NCBI GenBank assembly: GCA_964401385.1
Contig: CAYNYF010000020.1
Coordinates: 1-53,583, forward strand
Direction: 5' to 3'
DNA: 53,583 nt
Origin: CAYNYF01 sp964401385
GTDB lineage: Bacteria; Planctomycetota; Phycisphaerae; SM23-33
A model generated the notes under the pieces. That model did no database searches, was not told the DNA's origin, and was given only the letters and a program-made list of their open reading frames with translations. The position numbers and the translations under genes are program-made. Each line of letters opens with the position of its first letter. Position 1 is the first letter of the stretch. Of this stretch, positions 1-7,585 are shown piece after piece.

Positions 1-67
1 GGCTGTCCCACTCGCCGTAGCCGCCGTCCCAGGGCACTTCGTTGTCGATGTAGTGAATCAGGCCCAT
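1..67 (-). CDS. 5' fragment of a phage-module gene running off the left edge
   Basis: An ATG on the minus strand at 67-65 opens a frame that stays open for 22 codons to the window edge, beginning MGLIHYIDNEVPWDG. It lies downstream of, and on the same strand as, the virion structural genes, so it is probably the next gene of that module. A GAGG stretch about 3 bases before the ATG is a weak, close ribosome site. The peptide is too short to name. It is separated from the preceding gene by a hairpin and a heptamer repeat array. Confidence 0.45.
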   Translation of the reverse strand, partial: MGLIHYIDNEVPWDGGYGEWDS

Positions 68-70
68 GGC

Positions 71-178
71 CTCAAATCCCAAAGTCCAAATGGCAAATCA
101 CAAACAAGCTCCAAATCCCAAATCCCAAGTCCCTAGTCCCTGGTCCCTGGTCCCTGGTCCCTGGTCCCAAGTCCCTTG
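71..178. repeat. degenerate heptanucleotide tandem repeat (TCCCAAA / TCCCTGG units)
   Basis: About fourteen 7-bp units are readable. They start as variants of TCCCAAA and grade into TCCCTAG, then four TCCCTGG units, then TCCCAAG. On the minus strand the units read GGGANNN, giving GGG runs every 7 nt with 4-nt loops, which matches the formula for a possible G-quadruplex. The array sits in the intergenic space after the last complete phage-module gene. A shorter array of the same kind lies at 15824-15865. Heptanucleotide short tandem repeats of this style are known from cyanobacteria (STRR elements); common origin is not implied. Confidence 0.8.
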
Positions 179-197
179 GCGGGGCAGTAGCCCCGCC
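178..197 (-). terminator. stable hairpin directly after a stop codon
   Basis: GGCGGGGC (178-185) and GCCCCGCC (190-197) form a perfect 8-bp stem with a 4-nt loop, abutting the TAG stop at 198-200 of the upstream minus-strand gene. No U tract follows, so it may act as a mRNA 3' stabiliser or weak terminator rather than a classical intrinsic terminator. Confidence 0.5.
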
Positions 198-1025
198 CTA
201 CGCCGCCCAGGTGATCTCGCCGCTGGAGTACACGCGGCCGTCGATCTCGGCCATGACGTAACGGGAGGCGGCGCCGGAGATGGTGATCCCGACGGCCACG
301 GTCCCGCCGGCGTCGGATTCGATCATGTAGTGGGCGTTGGCCAGGACCTCCTCGATCTCCGTGCCCGTCTCCACCGCCACCGTGTTGCCGGTGGCGTTGG
401 GGCTGCCGTAATCGGTAGTGGCGATCCACAGCCGCACCAGGACCCGCTCGGCGAGGTCGTTGTCGCCGGCGTCGCGGGCCTGGATGGTGACGGTCCGCTT
501 GTCGGCGGCCTCGGCGGCGGCGGTGAGGTTGAGGTTGGGCATCAGGTCCTGCCGGCCGGCCGGGCTCAGCCCATCCAGCGGGCAGAAGACGGCCCTCCCG
601 CGATAGTCGGTCATGTCGTCGAAGCCGTACACTCCCGCGGCCGCAGAGATCGTCGCCAGGGGCACGTGAGGCGTGGCGGCGGGGTCGGGAAAGCCGGTGG
701 TGTTGACGGTCAGCGTGGCGGCGGCCGTCAGGTAGATGTAGTTGGTCTGGTTGTTGGTCAGGGCCTGGGCGGCCGCGCCGGCGTAGTTGCGAGCGGTCGA
801 ACCGTCCATGAACCTGCCCGGGCGGACGCCGAAGGTCAGGTCGCCGTCCTTGTAGACCCGCAAATCACCAGCTCGTCTCGAGACGTCTAGCAGCCGATAC
901 AGCATCCTATAGAAGCTCAAGTAGTACGGTGACTCGCCGATTGGCACGAACGGTACTTCCTGCTCGGCATCGATCGTCCCGCTCAGGGCGGCCAATTCAG
1001 TTTCAGAGGGATACGATTCTGCCAT
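198..1025 (-). CDS. phage structural protein, probable tail/fibre-associated, function unassigned
   Basis: The 275-residue product has a helical N-terminus (about 1-60) and then a Thr/Ala/Gly-rich, beta-type body with many short repeats of small and hydroxyl residues (NYIYLTAAATLTVNTTG near residue 95), as is common in phage fibre or appendage proteins. I do not recognise a specific family. The ATG at 1025 has a good AGGGGAAAGAC ribosome site. It follows the upstream module gene by 9 bp, so it belongs to the same polycistronic virion block. Its position after the tail-like genes suits an appendage role; this is inferred from order and composition only. Confidence 0.6.
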   Translation of the reverse strand: MAESYPSETELAALSGTIDAEQEVPFVPIGESPYYLSFYRMLYRLLDVSRRAGDLRVYKDGDLTFGVRPGRFMDGSTARNYAGAAAQALTNNQTNYIYLTAAATLTVNTTGFPDPAATPHVPLATISAAAGVYGFDDMTDYRGRAVFCPLDGLSPAGRQDLMPNLNLTAAAEAADKRTVTIQARDAGDNDLAERVLVRLWIATTDYGSPNATGNTVAVETGTEIEEVLANAHYMIESDAGGTVAVGITISGAASRYVMAEIDGRVYSSGEITWAA

Positions 1026-1034
1026 GTCTTTCCC

Positions 1035-1763
1035 CTAGCTGATCTGTAGTGTCAGTTGCTTGGTCTGCGAGTTGTATGCGCTAGCGGCCAGGCCCGTCGC
1101 CAAGACGGGAGGCAGAGCGCTGCTGACATATTGAACCGGAGCGTCCGTGACCTGACCGTCGCGGCTGCGCGTCCTCACCACGATCTTGTGGGTTCCTTCC
1201 TCCTGTAGGCAGACGTCCAGGTCGATCAGGTCCGTGTCCATTCCGAAGGCGCCTGCCCCGAATGCTCCCGCTCCCATTCCCGGAGCTTTGGTGCCGTCAT
1301 AGCCGAATCCCCCCTCACCAAAACCGTCCTCTCCGAATCCCCATCGGAGTAGCCAAGTCGGCCAGATCTCGGCCGAAGCCAGGGGAGTCTCCGAGAGTTC
1401 ACCGGTGGCATGGTCGCCGAGGATTTGCACAACATCGCCCACGCTGTTGGAGATGGAACGAACGACCCGTATGCGATGAATCCAGGAGGGGCTGTAATCG
1501 CCGGGCGATAGCTGCTCTCCCAAATCCGTGGCCTCGAGGCCGGCCGGCACGCTCGCGACACGAACCGCCAGCAGTGCGACGGGATCTTCCAGAAGGAATC
1601 GCCGTTGCTCGGGCGTGTCGGTCCAGTCGGCTAGCCGGCCGTTGACGTAAAGCTGATGGTGCAGGCCGGCGTTGGCCGAGCGAAACCGGACCATCCAACC
1701 GCTGCCGGGGCCTGGCTCGGCGACAACTTGGTCAATTCCTGCTGTAATCAAGGTAGCGGTCAT
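1035..1763 (-). CDS. phage tail-region protein with Gly-Phe repeat segment
   Basis: The product has 242 residues. Residues 141-175 form a low-complexity stretch made of GFG and GAF units (GFGEDGFGEGGFG, then GAGAFGAGAFG), flanked by beta-rich segments. Its ATG overlaps the TGA of the preceding gene in an ATGA arrangement (1760-1763), implying translational coupling. No specific family is recognised. By position (capsid, connectors, small tail genes, then this) it is likely a tail or receptor-binding accessory. The Gly-Phe stretch may be a flexible linker. Confidence 0.6.
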   Translation of the reverse strand: MTATLITAGIDQVVAEPGPGSGWMVRFRSANAGLHHQLYVNGRLADWTDTPEQRRFLLEDPVALLAVRVASVPAGLEATDLGEQLSPGDYSPSWIHRIRVVRSISNSVGDVVQILGDHATGELSETPLASAEIWPTWLLRWGFGEDGFGEGGFGYDGTKAPGMGAGAFGAGAFGMDTDLIDLDVCLQEEGTHKIVVRTRSRDGQVTDAPVQYVSSALPPVLATGLAASAYNSQTKQLTLQIS

Positions 1764-2125
1764 GGAAGCTGTCGATACTCAATCTGGTAGTCACAGTAGA
1801 ATCCCCGGCTGCACCGTACAGGAGTGGTCGGCTCGCAGCGCTCGAGAATCACCTGTGAGTACGATCGCCCGTAGTTGTCCACGAGGTCATGCACGGCCCC
1901 ATCGCCGCGCGCGTTGATGGCATCCAGAAGTGCATGCAGAGCATCCGCGGAAACAGCTTGAAGACGTCCGGTCTGGACTATCTTTCTGGACCTGAGCCCC
2001 AGGTCTAGAACCACTTCGCCATCAGCGCCGGCAAAACCGCGCCGCTGCATGCTTCGCTGCCATGGCTCGAAGCGAAAGGCATGCGGGCCCGAATGGAACA
2101 GGTTTTCTCCCGCATAGGAACTCAT
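1760..2125 (-). CDS. small phage tail-region protein (121 aa)
   Basis: I place the start at the ATG at 2125, not the GTG at 2134. An AGGAG lies 8 bases before the ATG, and this ATG forms an ATGA overlap with the preceding gene's stop at 2122-2124. The product is compact and soluble, with a central segment resembling a substituted beta-roll (DGEVVLDLGLRSRKIVQTGRL) and an aromatic C-terminus (CDYQIEYRQLP). It has no catalytic motif. It is probably a tail-tube, baseplate or completion protein by location; no family is assigned. Confidence 0.6.
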   Translation of the reverse strand: MSSYAGENLFHSGPHAFRFEPWQRSMQRRGFAGADGEVVLDLGLRSRKIVQTGRLQAVSADALHALLDAINARGDGAVHDLVDNYGRSYSQVILERCEPTTPVRCSRGFYCDYQIEYRQLP

Positions 2126-2535
2126 TGTTGCCACTCCTGCGATGCAAGCGGATCTGTGTTGCCCTCACTTGCCTCGGCGAAGAAATCGAGTTTGGCGCTG
2201 GCGGGAGCCGCCTGCTGGTACTGAAGTTCGATCCCCACCAGGACGGCGTCGCCTATGGCAATGTCCCGGCCGGTTTGGCCGCTTCGCGTAGGCAAGAGCT
2301 GGACAGACAGCACGCCGCTTTGGCCGAGGGACAAGCTTTCCGCAACGCCCGTATCGCGTATGTGCACTTCGATGCGGATCAGGGGACGGTCGATTTGGAT
2401 GCTGGTGAAGAATGCGTCGCTGTCAGCGGCCGCCGGCAACGGCTTGGCCAGACGAGAAAGCCGGACGGACATCGGCAGCGGCAGGGAAGTTCCATCAAAA
2501 GCTGCGCTCGCGACGGCACCATACCTTTCCATCAT
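2122..2535 (-). CDS. small phage tail-region protein (137 aa), possible tail tube/adaptor
   Basis: The protein is predominantly beta, with no signal peptide or membrane segment (for example SIQIDRPLIRIEVHIRDTG near residues 45-63). That would suit a tail tube or head-tail joining fold, but there is no residue-level signature. Its ATG at 2535 overlaps the upstream TGA at 2532-2534 (ATGA), so it is translated in coupling with the neighbouring 144-residue gene. Function is inferred only from being inside an ordered virion operon. Confidence 0.6.
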   Translation of the reverse strand: MMERYGAVASAAFDGTSLPLPMSVRLSRLAKPLPAAADSDAFFTSIQIDRPLIRIEVHIRDTGVAESLSLGQSGVLSVQLLPTRSGQTGRDIAIGDAVLVGIELQYQQAAPASAKLDFFAEASEGNTDPLASQEWQQ

Positions 2536-2966
2536 CCTACCCCTTCAGATTCAAAGTGGCAGGCAACTTCGAAGACCAACGACAGGTAGGGCGATCTCGT
2601 GCCGCGCTCGACCTTTGTCAGTCCAAGCTCGGTTGCTTTCCCGACAGGCAAATCCCGGCATCGCTGACCGCGGAAGCGATCTGCCAGCAGCGCTTCTTGG
2701 GCGGTCTGCGCCAAATCCAGGGCTCGGTCCAAGGCCTTTCGTTCGGCGGTAGAGTGAACGTACAGGCAGACCTTGGCCTCGAGGGTCAACCAATGGCTGC
2801 CGGGGGTGTCGTCAGCTTGCGCCTGGTCGAGCGAGGCCAACAACACCTCCGCCCGAGGCCAACTGACCGAGTCTTTGTGGGCCCCGAGCGTGACCTCCGC
2901 AAAAGCGCCGGTGCCGCTGATCGTATCGCGAATGTCGCTCAAGATTTCACCGGCAGTGCTGGTCAA
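2532..2966 (-). CDS. phage tail-completion-like protein (144 aa)
   Basis: The start is a TTG at 2966 with a strong GGAGG 8 bases upstream, which decides the call. The product begins with an amphipathic helix (GEILSDIRDTISG) followed by alternating strands and helices, ending in a strand-rich tail. This mixed layout, and its place two genes after the capsid, resembles tail-terminator/completion proteins of siphoviruses. It is spaced 2 bp from the previous gene's stop. The assignment rests on order and architecture, not on a recognised motif. Confidence 0.6.
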   Translation of the reverse strand: MTSTAGEILSDIRDTISGTGAFAEVTLGAHKDSVSWPRAEVLLASLDQAQADDTPGSHWLTLEAKVCLYVHSTAERKALDRALDLAQTAQEALLADRFRGQRCRDLPVGKATELGLTKVERGTRSPYLSLVFEVACHFESEGVG

Positions 2967-2968
2967 GA

Positions 2969-3622
2969 TCAGATCCTCCGTAGCGATACGTTCCCGAGCG
3001 TGCGAGTCTGCTCGGCAAAGCCATCACCGTCGATGTCCTTGGCAAGGCGAAGAGCCGAAACGGCGGATACGTGCTGACGGCGGTAGAACTCGGCCTTAAC
3101 CCAGTTGGCATCGTCGGCAAAGGCGTTTGAGGCGCGCGCCGTGAATATGTCGGACAACACCGCAAGTGCAACTGCCTGCAGCAATTGCGCCGAATCAACG
3201 AAACTGGCGGCAGCAACGCCACTGGCTTCGCTGATCCGGCGAAGTTTCTCCAGCAGCGTCGACTGCGCAGCAGAGATCTGGGGTGCGAAGGTGTTGATGT
3301 AGTACTTCAGGCTTGAGCCGGTGGGAGGGGCTACGGCTGGGCCATCACGGTCGGACCTAAGTATCGAGACAGTCAGACTTGTACCGGAGTTGGCCGAGAG
3401 GATCTCATACGCACGGGCTTCGGCAGGAACGCTCGAATAGATACACAGGACCATTCCAGGCTGAACGCCTGCGGCTGAGAAATCGGCCGAGCCGCTGGAG
3501 AAAAGCGTCCCGCTCATTACCCCATCCAAGCCGGCGGCCAGTTGCTGGGATTCGAACCCGCCGCCCGTGAAGATACAGGGCTCGATTGGGAGCAGGTCCC
3601 GGTCTTTGCAGTCATTGGTCAT
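2969..3622 (-). CDS. head-tail connector-like phage protein (217 aa)
   Basis: The N-terminus (DLLPIEPCIFTGGG) leads into a beta segment, followed by a long helical C-terminal half (about 120-217) ending with a run rich in DIDGDGFAE acidic/Gly residues, which could bind a metal or simply be a turn. This gene directly follows the major capsid gene after a stable intercistronic hairpin, the usual place of head-completion/adaptor proteins. GAGGACGAAGAA precedes the ATG. I do not recognise a named family. Confidence 0.6.
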   Translation of the reverse strand: MTNDCKDRDLLPIEPCIFTGGGFESQQLAAGLDGVMSGTLFSSGSADFSAAGVQPGMVLCIYSSVPAEARAYEILSANSGTSLTVSILRSDRDGPAVAPPTGSSLKYYINTFAPQISAAQSTLLEKLRRISEASGVAAASFVDSAQLLQAVALAVLSDIFTARASNAFADDANWVKAEFYRRQHVSAVSALRLAKDIDGDGFAEQTRTLGNVSLRRI

Positions 3623-3654
3623 TTCTTCGTCCTCGTCCCGTCAGGTCCCGCCTC

Positions 3655-3695
3655 CTCCGGGGGCCCGGGCCGTCAAAAGCCCCAGGCCCCCGGAG
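3655..3695 (-). terminator. intercistronic hairpin after the major capsid gene
   Basis: Arms at 3655-3671 and 3679-3695 pair over nearly 17 bp of almost pure G/C with one or two mismatches and a 7-nt loop. It lies between the capsid stop (3718) and the next start (3622). With no U run it more likely attenuates read-through or protects the capsid message, giving high capsid output relative to downstream genes. Confidence 0.55.
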
Positions 3696-3717
3696 ACAGC
3701 GCCGGAAGAAAGTGGCA

Positions 3718-4878
3718 CTAGGCGGTGTCCAGCCCGCGGATCGTCCCGTGAGCGTTCTCGTTGCGCAGCTCCAGCGTGTACTCGCCTATGACCTCGCCGG
3801 CATCGAAGTCTCCGGTCGCGGCCAGAGGCTTGTAGTGGAAGCTTCTGCCGGCCAAGGGCAGCACCTGGACGCGTGAGGAGTCCAGCAGGAGCACCGTGTC
3901 GGCCGGGACGGCCCGACACAGGATTACCCGGCAAACACCGAAGTCGGACTCGTACACACTGACCAGCTCCCGGTAAGCCACGTCGTTGGGCCCGTAAGAC
4001 CGTGCGGACGTGATGAAGCCGTTGATCCGACGTTTCTGGTAGCCGTTGACGACGATGGTGTCGACGCGGCTGGAGGTCTGCTCCCAGATCAGACGAAGGG
4101 CCAGGTTCAACTGGGCCTCGGTTAGATCGGTGTCAGCGGGGAAGCCCCCTTGGCCTGGCTCAAGAACGTTCGTGCTTAGAAACGGGATAATGCCCTTCAT
4201 CGTGCGCCGCACCGTGGAAGAGCCCTGCGGGTCCTGTGACGGTGAGATGCCGTTGAGGACGGTCGCCTCCAGGTCGCGCAGCAGTTCGCGCAGCCTTTCC
4301 TGCTTCTGATAGTCCAGTTCGTCGACGGCGGAGAGCTTCCTCGCAGCCAGATCGGAGCCGCTGGCCCTTACTGCCGCGGTGAAGATCTGCGTCCAGTTGC
4401 CCTTGCGCGTGCGATTGGTGAATCGCGCCGAGGGAGATTCATCACCCTCCAGGGCGGCGTTGCCCAGAATATGCAGCACCTGGTTGTCAGAGAGACTCTC
4501 CGGCGTGGTCCCGCCGTAGCCGCGGACCACAGTGATGGCGCCGCTTCCGGTGTCGACCGTTGTCACAAGCAGCAGCTCGGACGAGCCGTCCGCGCGAACC
4601 TGATCCCCGACCTGGAACCGATCGGCGTTGTCGACGCCGAAGGTCGTGTCGGCGGCCGGGTCGGTCCATTCTGCGTCGTTGATCGCATCGGTGTTCGGCA
4701 GTAGCTCATCTTCCAGCCACTCGTGGTACGTGCTCATGGCCGGCCGGTCCGGATCGCCAATGAGGTCCAGCAACGGCGTCTCATAGGGGCTAACGATACT
4801 GACGATGTCGCTGACGTCTTCGGCCATTTCCGGCAATGTGCTGCCGGCTGAATAGGTTGCTTTGCCCGTGAATGCCAT
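3718..4878 (-). CDS. major capsid protein, SU10 type
   Basis: The 386-residue product matches the pattern of the SU10-type HK97-fold major capsid family: an N-terminus that moves from a short Ser/Gly arm into SIVSPYETPLLDLIGD, followed by a TYHEWLEDEL segment (about 50-59), a Gly-rich RGYGGTTPES stretch near 125-135, and a long central helix with QKQERLRELLRDLEATVLNG (about 190-210). A strong AAGGAG ribosome site precedes the ATG. It sits between a coiled-coil scaffold-like gene and small connector genes, which is the expected order. Family-level identity is from recognition of these motifs; no search was run. Confidence 0.85.
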   Translation of the reverse strand: MAFTGKATYSAGSTLPEMAEDVSDIVSIVSPYETPLLDLIGDPDRPAMSTYHEWLEDELLPNTDAINDAEWTDPAADTTFGVDNADRFQVGDQVRADGSSELLLVTTVDTGSGAITVVRGYGGTTPESLSDNQVLHILGNAALEGDESPSARFTNRTRKGNWTQIFTAAVRASGSDLAARKLSAVDELDYQKQERLRELLRDLEATVLNGISPSQDPQGSSTVRRTMKGIIPFLSTNVLEPGQGGFPADTDLTEAQLNLALRLIWEQTSSRVDTIVVNGYQKRRINGFITSARSYGPNDVAYRELVSVYESDFGVCRVILCRAVPADTVLLLDSSRVQVLPLAGRSFHYKPLAATGDFDAGEVIGEYTLELRNENAHGTIRGLDTA

Positions 4879-4943
4879 TGTGCTTCTCCTTCTTCATGAA
4901 TGCTGAACGCCCCGCGAAGCAGGGCAATTCTTCTGATGTTCAC

Positions 4944-5579
4944 CTAGTACGCAGTGTCTGCTTGTCGTCGCAGGCGCAGGTATTCGGTCACGTCACGGCG
5001 GTTGCCACTGGCGGCCGCCCTTGTGGCCGCTTGGGTCAGGCGCGCACTTGCGCCGACATTTTCAAGACGACGCGATGCCGTCTTGTCCGGAAGAGCCGGC
5101 GGCGCGGCCAGCAGGAAGGGCTTGTCTTGCAGGAGCTGGTCGACGGCCAGTTGGAGCTGCTCAGTGCCGAGTTCGTCCGAGAAGCTCTTCCGCCTCTCCA
5201 GCAGCGCCATCGCCGTTTCGACGTCAGCTACACCCGCGGCGTACAGCATCCGCTCCGCAGACCCGCGGAAGCGAGAGGTTTCAAACTGATGCTGGAGTTC
5301 GTCGCGCTGAGCTTCGGCCGCCGCCAGTTGCTCCAACCGATCCTCAAGCTGTGCCTGCACATCTTTGAGCTGCTGCTCATGCCGCTGGAGCCTGGACTCA
5401 GCCTGTTGGGCGCGCCGGCGATACTTTATGGCTTCGTTGACCGGAACGAACTTAGCTGACAGTCCGGCCTCGGGCCTTTGAACGTTCCTGTCGGCGTCCC
5501 CAACGGCAGGTTGAGAGCCCCCATTTTCATTGACCTCAACGAGGGCCTCCTGTTGTCGCTCCTGTGTTGCATCCGACAT
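4944..5579 (-). CDS. coiled-coil scaffold-like phage protein
   Basis: The 211-residue, highly charged protein has an extended disordered N-terminus (1-40), a long coiled coil about 48-100 (AIKYRRRAQQAESRLQRHEQ onward, Gln/Glu/Leu heptads), and a helical C-terminal domain. Being encoded between portal and major capsid, with this composition, it is most simply the internal scaffolding protein that templates procapsid assembly. No protease motif is visible. Function is inferred from order and coiled-coil character. Confidence 0.65.
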   Translation of the reverse strand: MSDATQERQQEALVEVNENGGSQPAVGDADRNVQRPEAGLSAKFVPVNEAIKYRRRAQQAESRLQRHEQQLKDVQAQLEDRLEQLAAAEAQRDELQHQFETSRFRGSAERMLYAAGVADVETAMALLERRKSFSDELGTEQLQLAVDQLLQDKPFLLAAPPALPDKTASRRLENVGASARLTQAATRAAASGNRRDVTEYLRLRRQADTAY

Positions 5580-5630
5580 CTTCTTAACCCTTTTCCTGAT
5601 ACGTCCGAATTTCTGTAGTCGAAGTTACAG

Positions 5631-7316
5631 TCAAGATTTACGAGTACGCCCGGTCTCCAAGCTGTCTCTGTCGTAGCCAAGCTCGCTCAGGACGCGCTCG
5701 CCCGGCACTCCCAAGGAGACTTTCACTTGGGCGTTGGCAAGGCGCTGCGATTCGTCTTCTGGCAGGGGGCTGGGCCAGTGAATCTCCACCCGGCGGTCAT
5801 CCGTGTTGGTCCGGAAAACGTTCGCCTTATCCAGCAGGCCCAGCACCAGGCCGACAACTTCCGCCAGCCCCCGGCCATAGGTGAGGCGTTTCCGCTCCGT
5901 CCGTGACAGTAGCCCGCTGAGGAGAACTTTCAGGGCGGTCGCGCTGGTCAGGTTGCCCACGTGCCCGCGAACCAAACCGGCAGCCAGACCGGTTACACCG
6001 GAAATCTTGTCCATTGCCTGGCGGATGTGCTCAATGTGGACGTCTTCGCTGGGAGATCCCGAATCGTGGCCAAACTCTTGCACGGATGCGTCGGGATTAT
6101 GAGTCGACCACATCTGCCCCGGGCCGACCGGGCGTTCGAGGAAGTCATCGATGCCTTTGCCCAGGTACATCTTGAAAGACTGGTAGGTCACTCGTGACGC
6201 GCGATCGCTGAGGCGAGTGTTCAGCTCATCCTGAAGCGGCAGCATCGGCTCGACGTCGCTGAGGCCCTCATAGCTGCCGGGCAAGGAGATATTCTGGATG
6301 TGTGCGACAGGCAGGCGTCCCAGATTGCTGGACCCTTCAGTCACCAGTACCCGATCCTCGTATCGCTGCCACCAATGCGGCCCGAGGATCTCTACCACTT
6401 CCGTGGTCTTGGGCTGCATCGTGCGACGGCCGCCCCATCCGAAACTCATCAGCGCCGTCGAGCGGGTATCCAACTGCGAGACCTGCTTGCGAAAGCACTG
6501 AATCCAGTAACGCAACGTGCGGTAGTCATTCTCATCGAGGATGGGGAGGATCCGGGCGGCCTCAATGATCTCAAGCGTCAATGAACGCGCCAGCCGTTTG
6601 GCTCGCTCCACTGACGACTCCAATCGAGCCCGCGCGCCGCCCGGCGCATCAAGGGTCTTTCCGCCCCGGTCCGCCTTAGACGGCCCAGCTGAAGGCGAGA
6701 CCGGCAGGGAGGACCCCCTCCCCGACGTGTCGGGGAGAAGACCCTTCCCTGCCGGCTGGCTCGGAGGGATGAAGGGGGTGGGTCGCGATGCGGAGGCAAG
6801 CCAGTTGTATGGAGTTCGGACGACGACGTCCACGAATCCGAAAACTGAGCCCATCAAGGCCAGTTCGTGGAAGAACGTCTGCCCCCCGTTTGCCTCGATG
6901 ACATTCTTGATGATGGCCTCGATGTCCGCAGCCAGGGACGGATCGCGGGCGAGACTGCGGATGCTGACGGGCTTTCCGAACAGAAAATCGACCATCGTAT
7001 GCACGCGCCAGGCGATGTCGTTCTCGACGACCACCTCTTTACGGGAGATGTTCGTGACGTGCTCCCCCCCGACACCGAGCCTGCTTACGCCCGTTATCCT
7101 CGCCGGCAGTCCGATCTCCTGGGCCTGGAAATAGGGGCGACTATTGATGTTGAGCGCCTCGGCAGCGATACCCGCCGCAGGAGCCATGGGGTTGCGAAAA
7201 TAGTCCCACAGGCGAGAGAAGTGCAGGTGCGCGTCGACGGCTTCCTGCTCGACGAGGTAACTCACGTAGTCGGGATCTAGCGTTGGGTCGTTGAAGTTGC
7301 CGAAATCAAATCCCAT
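5631..7316 (-). CDS. phage portal protein
   Basis: The ATG at 7316 is chosen because GAGGAG lies 7 bases upstream; an upstream GTG at 7331 overlaps that site. The 561-residue length, the N-terminal DIAWRVHTMVDFLFGKPV segment (about 100-118) and the C-terminal half (long helices, VEPMLPLQDELNTRLSDRAS, then ISGVTGLAAGLV) resemble SPP1 gp6-type portals, which form the dodecameric DNA channel. Residues about 175-215 are a Pro/Ser/Gly-rich insert encoded by a nested inverted repeat at 6701-6755. It is the first gene of the module here; the terminase genes that normally precede a portal are missing. Confidence 0.75.
   Translation of the reverse strand: MGFDFGNFNDPTLDPDYVSYLVEQEAVDAHLHFSRLWDYFRNPMAPAAGIAAEALNINSRPYFQAQEIGLPARITGVSRLGVGGEHVTNISRKEVVVENDIAWRVHTMVDFLFGKPVSIRSLARDPSLAADIEAIIKNVIEANGGQTFFHELALMGSVFGFVDVVVRTPYNWLASASRPTPFIPPSQPAGKGLLPDTSGRGSSLPVSPSAGPSKADRGGKTLDAPGGARARLESSVERAKRLARSLTLEIIEAARILPILDENDYRTLRYWIQCFRKQVSQLDTRSTALMSFGWGGRRTMQPKTTEVVEILGPHWWQRYEDRVLVTEGSSNLGRLPVAHIQNISLPGSYEGLSDVEPMLPLQDELNTRLSDRASRVTYQSFKMYLGKGIDDFLERPVGPGQMWSTHNPDASVQEFGHDSGSPSEDVHIEHIRQAMDKISGVTGLAAGLVRGHVGNLTSATALKVLLSGLLSRTERKRLTYGRGLAEVVGLVLGLLDKANVFRTNTDDRRVEIHWPSPLPEDESQRLANAQVKVSLGVPGERVLSELGYDRDSLETGRTRKS
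6701..6755. repeat. nested inverted repeat inside the portal gene
   Basis: The outer arms CCGGCAGGGA (6701-6710) and TCCCTGCCGG (6746-6755) are perfect 10-bp complements. Inside them, CTCCCCGAC (6718-6726) and GTCGGGGAG (6729-6737) form a second perfect hairpin with a 2-nt loop. The segment is read in frame as a Pro/Ser/Gly-rich linker. It looks like a small palindromic (REP/MITE-like) insertion tolerated within the coding sequence. Confidence 0.7.
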
Positions 7317-7340
7317 TTGCTCTCTCCTCACCCTCTCCCC

Positions 7341-7483
7341 GCGCGTTCACGTTTGCGCGCGCAAACGCTTTCCCAAAACCGCCCCCCGGCGCCCAAATGA
7401 CTGACCTGTAAGGAGAAAAGAATTCTTCAATTTCTTTGTGGGGCCGATTTGAACGTTCACGTTTGCGCGCGCAAACGCTTTCG
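7341..7483. repeat. dispersed palindromic element, copy A (two motifs 110 bp apart)
   Basis: The 29-bp sequence at 7344-7372 recurs exactly at 7454-7482; each contains the perfect 16-bp palindrome GTTTGCGCGCGCAAAC (7351-7366 and 7461-7476). The 19-bp core TGCGCGCGCAAACGCTTTC starts at 7354 and 7464, exactly 110 bp apart. The complement of the CAAACGCTTTC part fits a LacI-family type operator pattern (GNAANCGNTTNC). The intervening DNA carries AAGGAG followed by an A/T-rich stretch. A second copy is at 15921-16053 with the same 110-bp spacing. Copy A lies between the divergent portal and purB starts. Confidence 0.75.
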
Positions 7484-7512
7484 CATGCCCGCCCGGCCGT
7501 CCATCAGGGGGG

Positions 7513-7536
7513 CCAACGGATCTTCCGGTCCGTTGG
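7513..7536. repeat. inverted repeat upstream of purB
   Basis: CCAACGGA (7513-7520) and TCCGTTGG (7529-7536) are perfect 8-bp arms around an 8-nt loop, 50 bases before the purB start. It has no U tract. It could be an mRNA leader hairpin or an operator; the sequence alone does not decide. Confidence 0.4.
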
Positions 7537-7585
7537 GCGTTGAGCGGTGACAGCGACCAGAAAAGCTGGTAGACTTACTTGAGCT

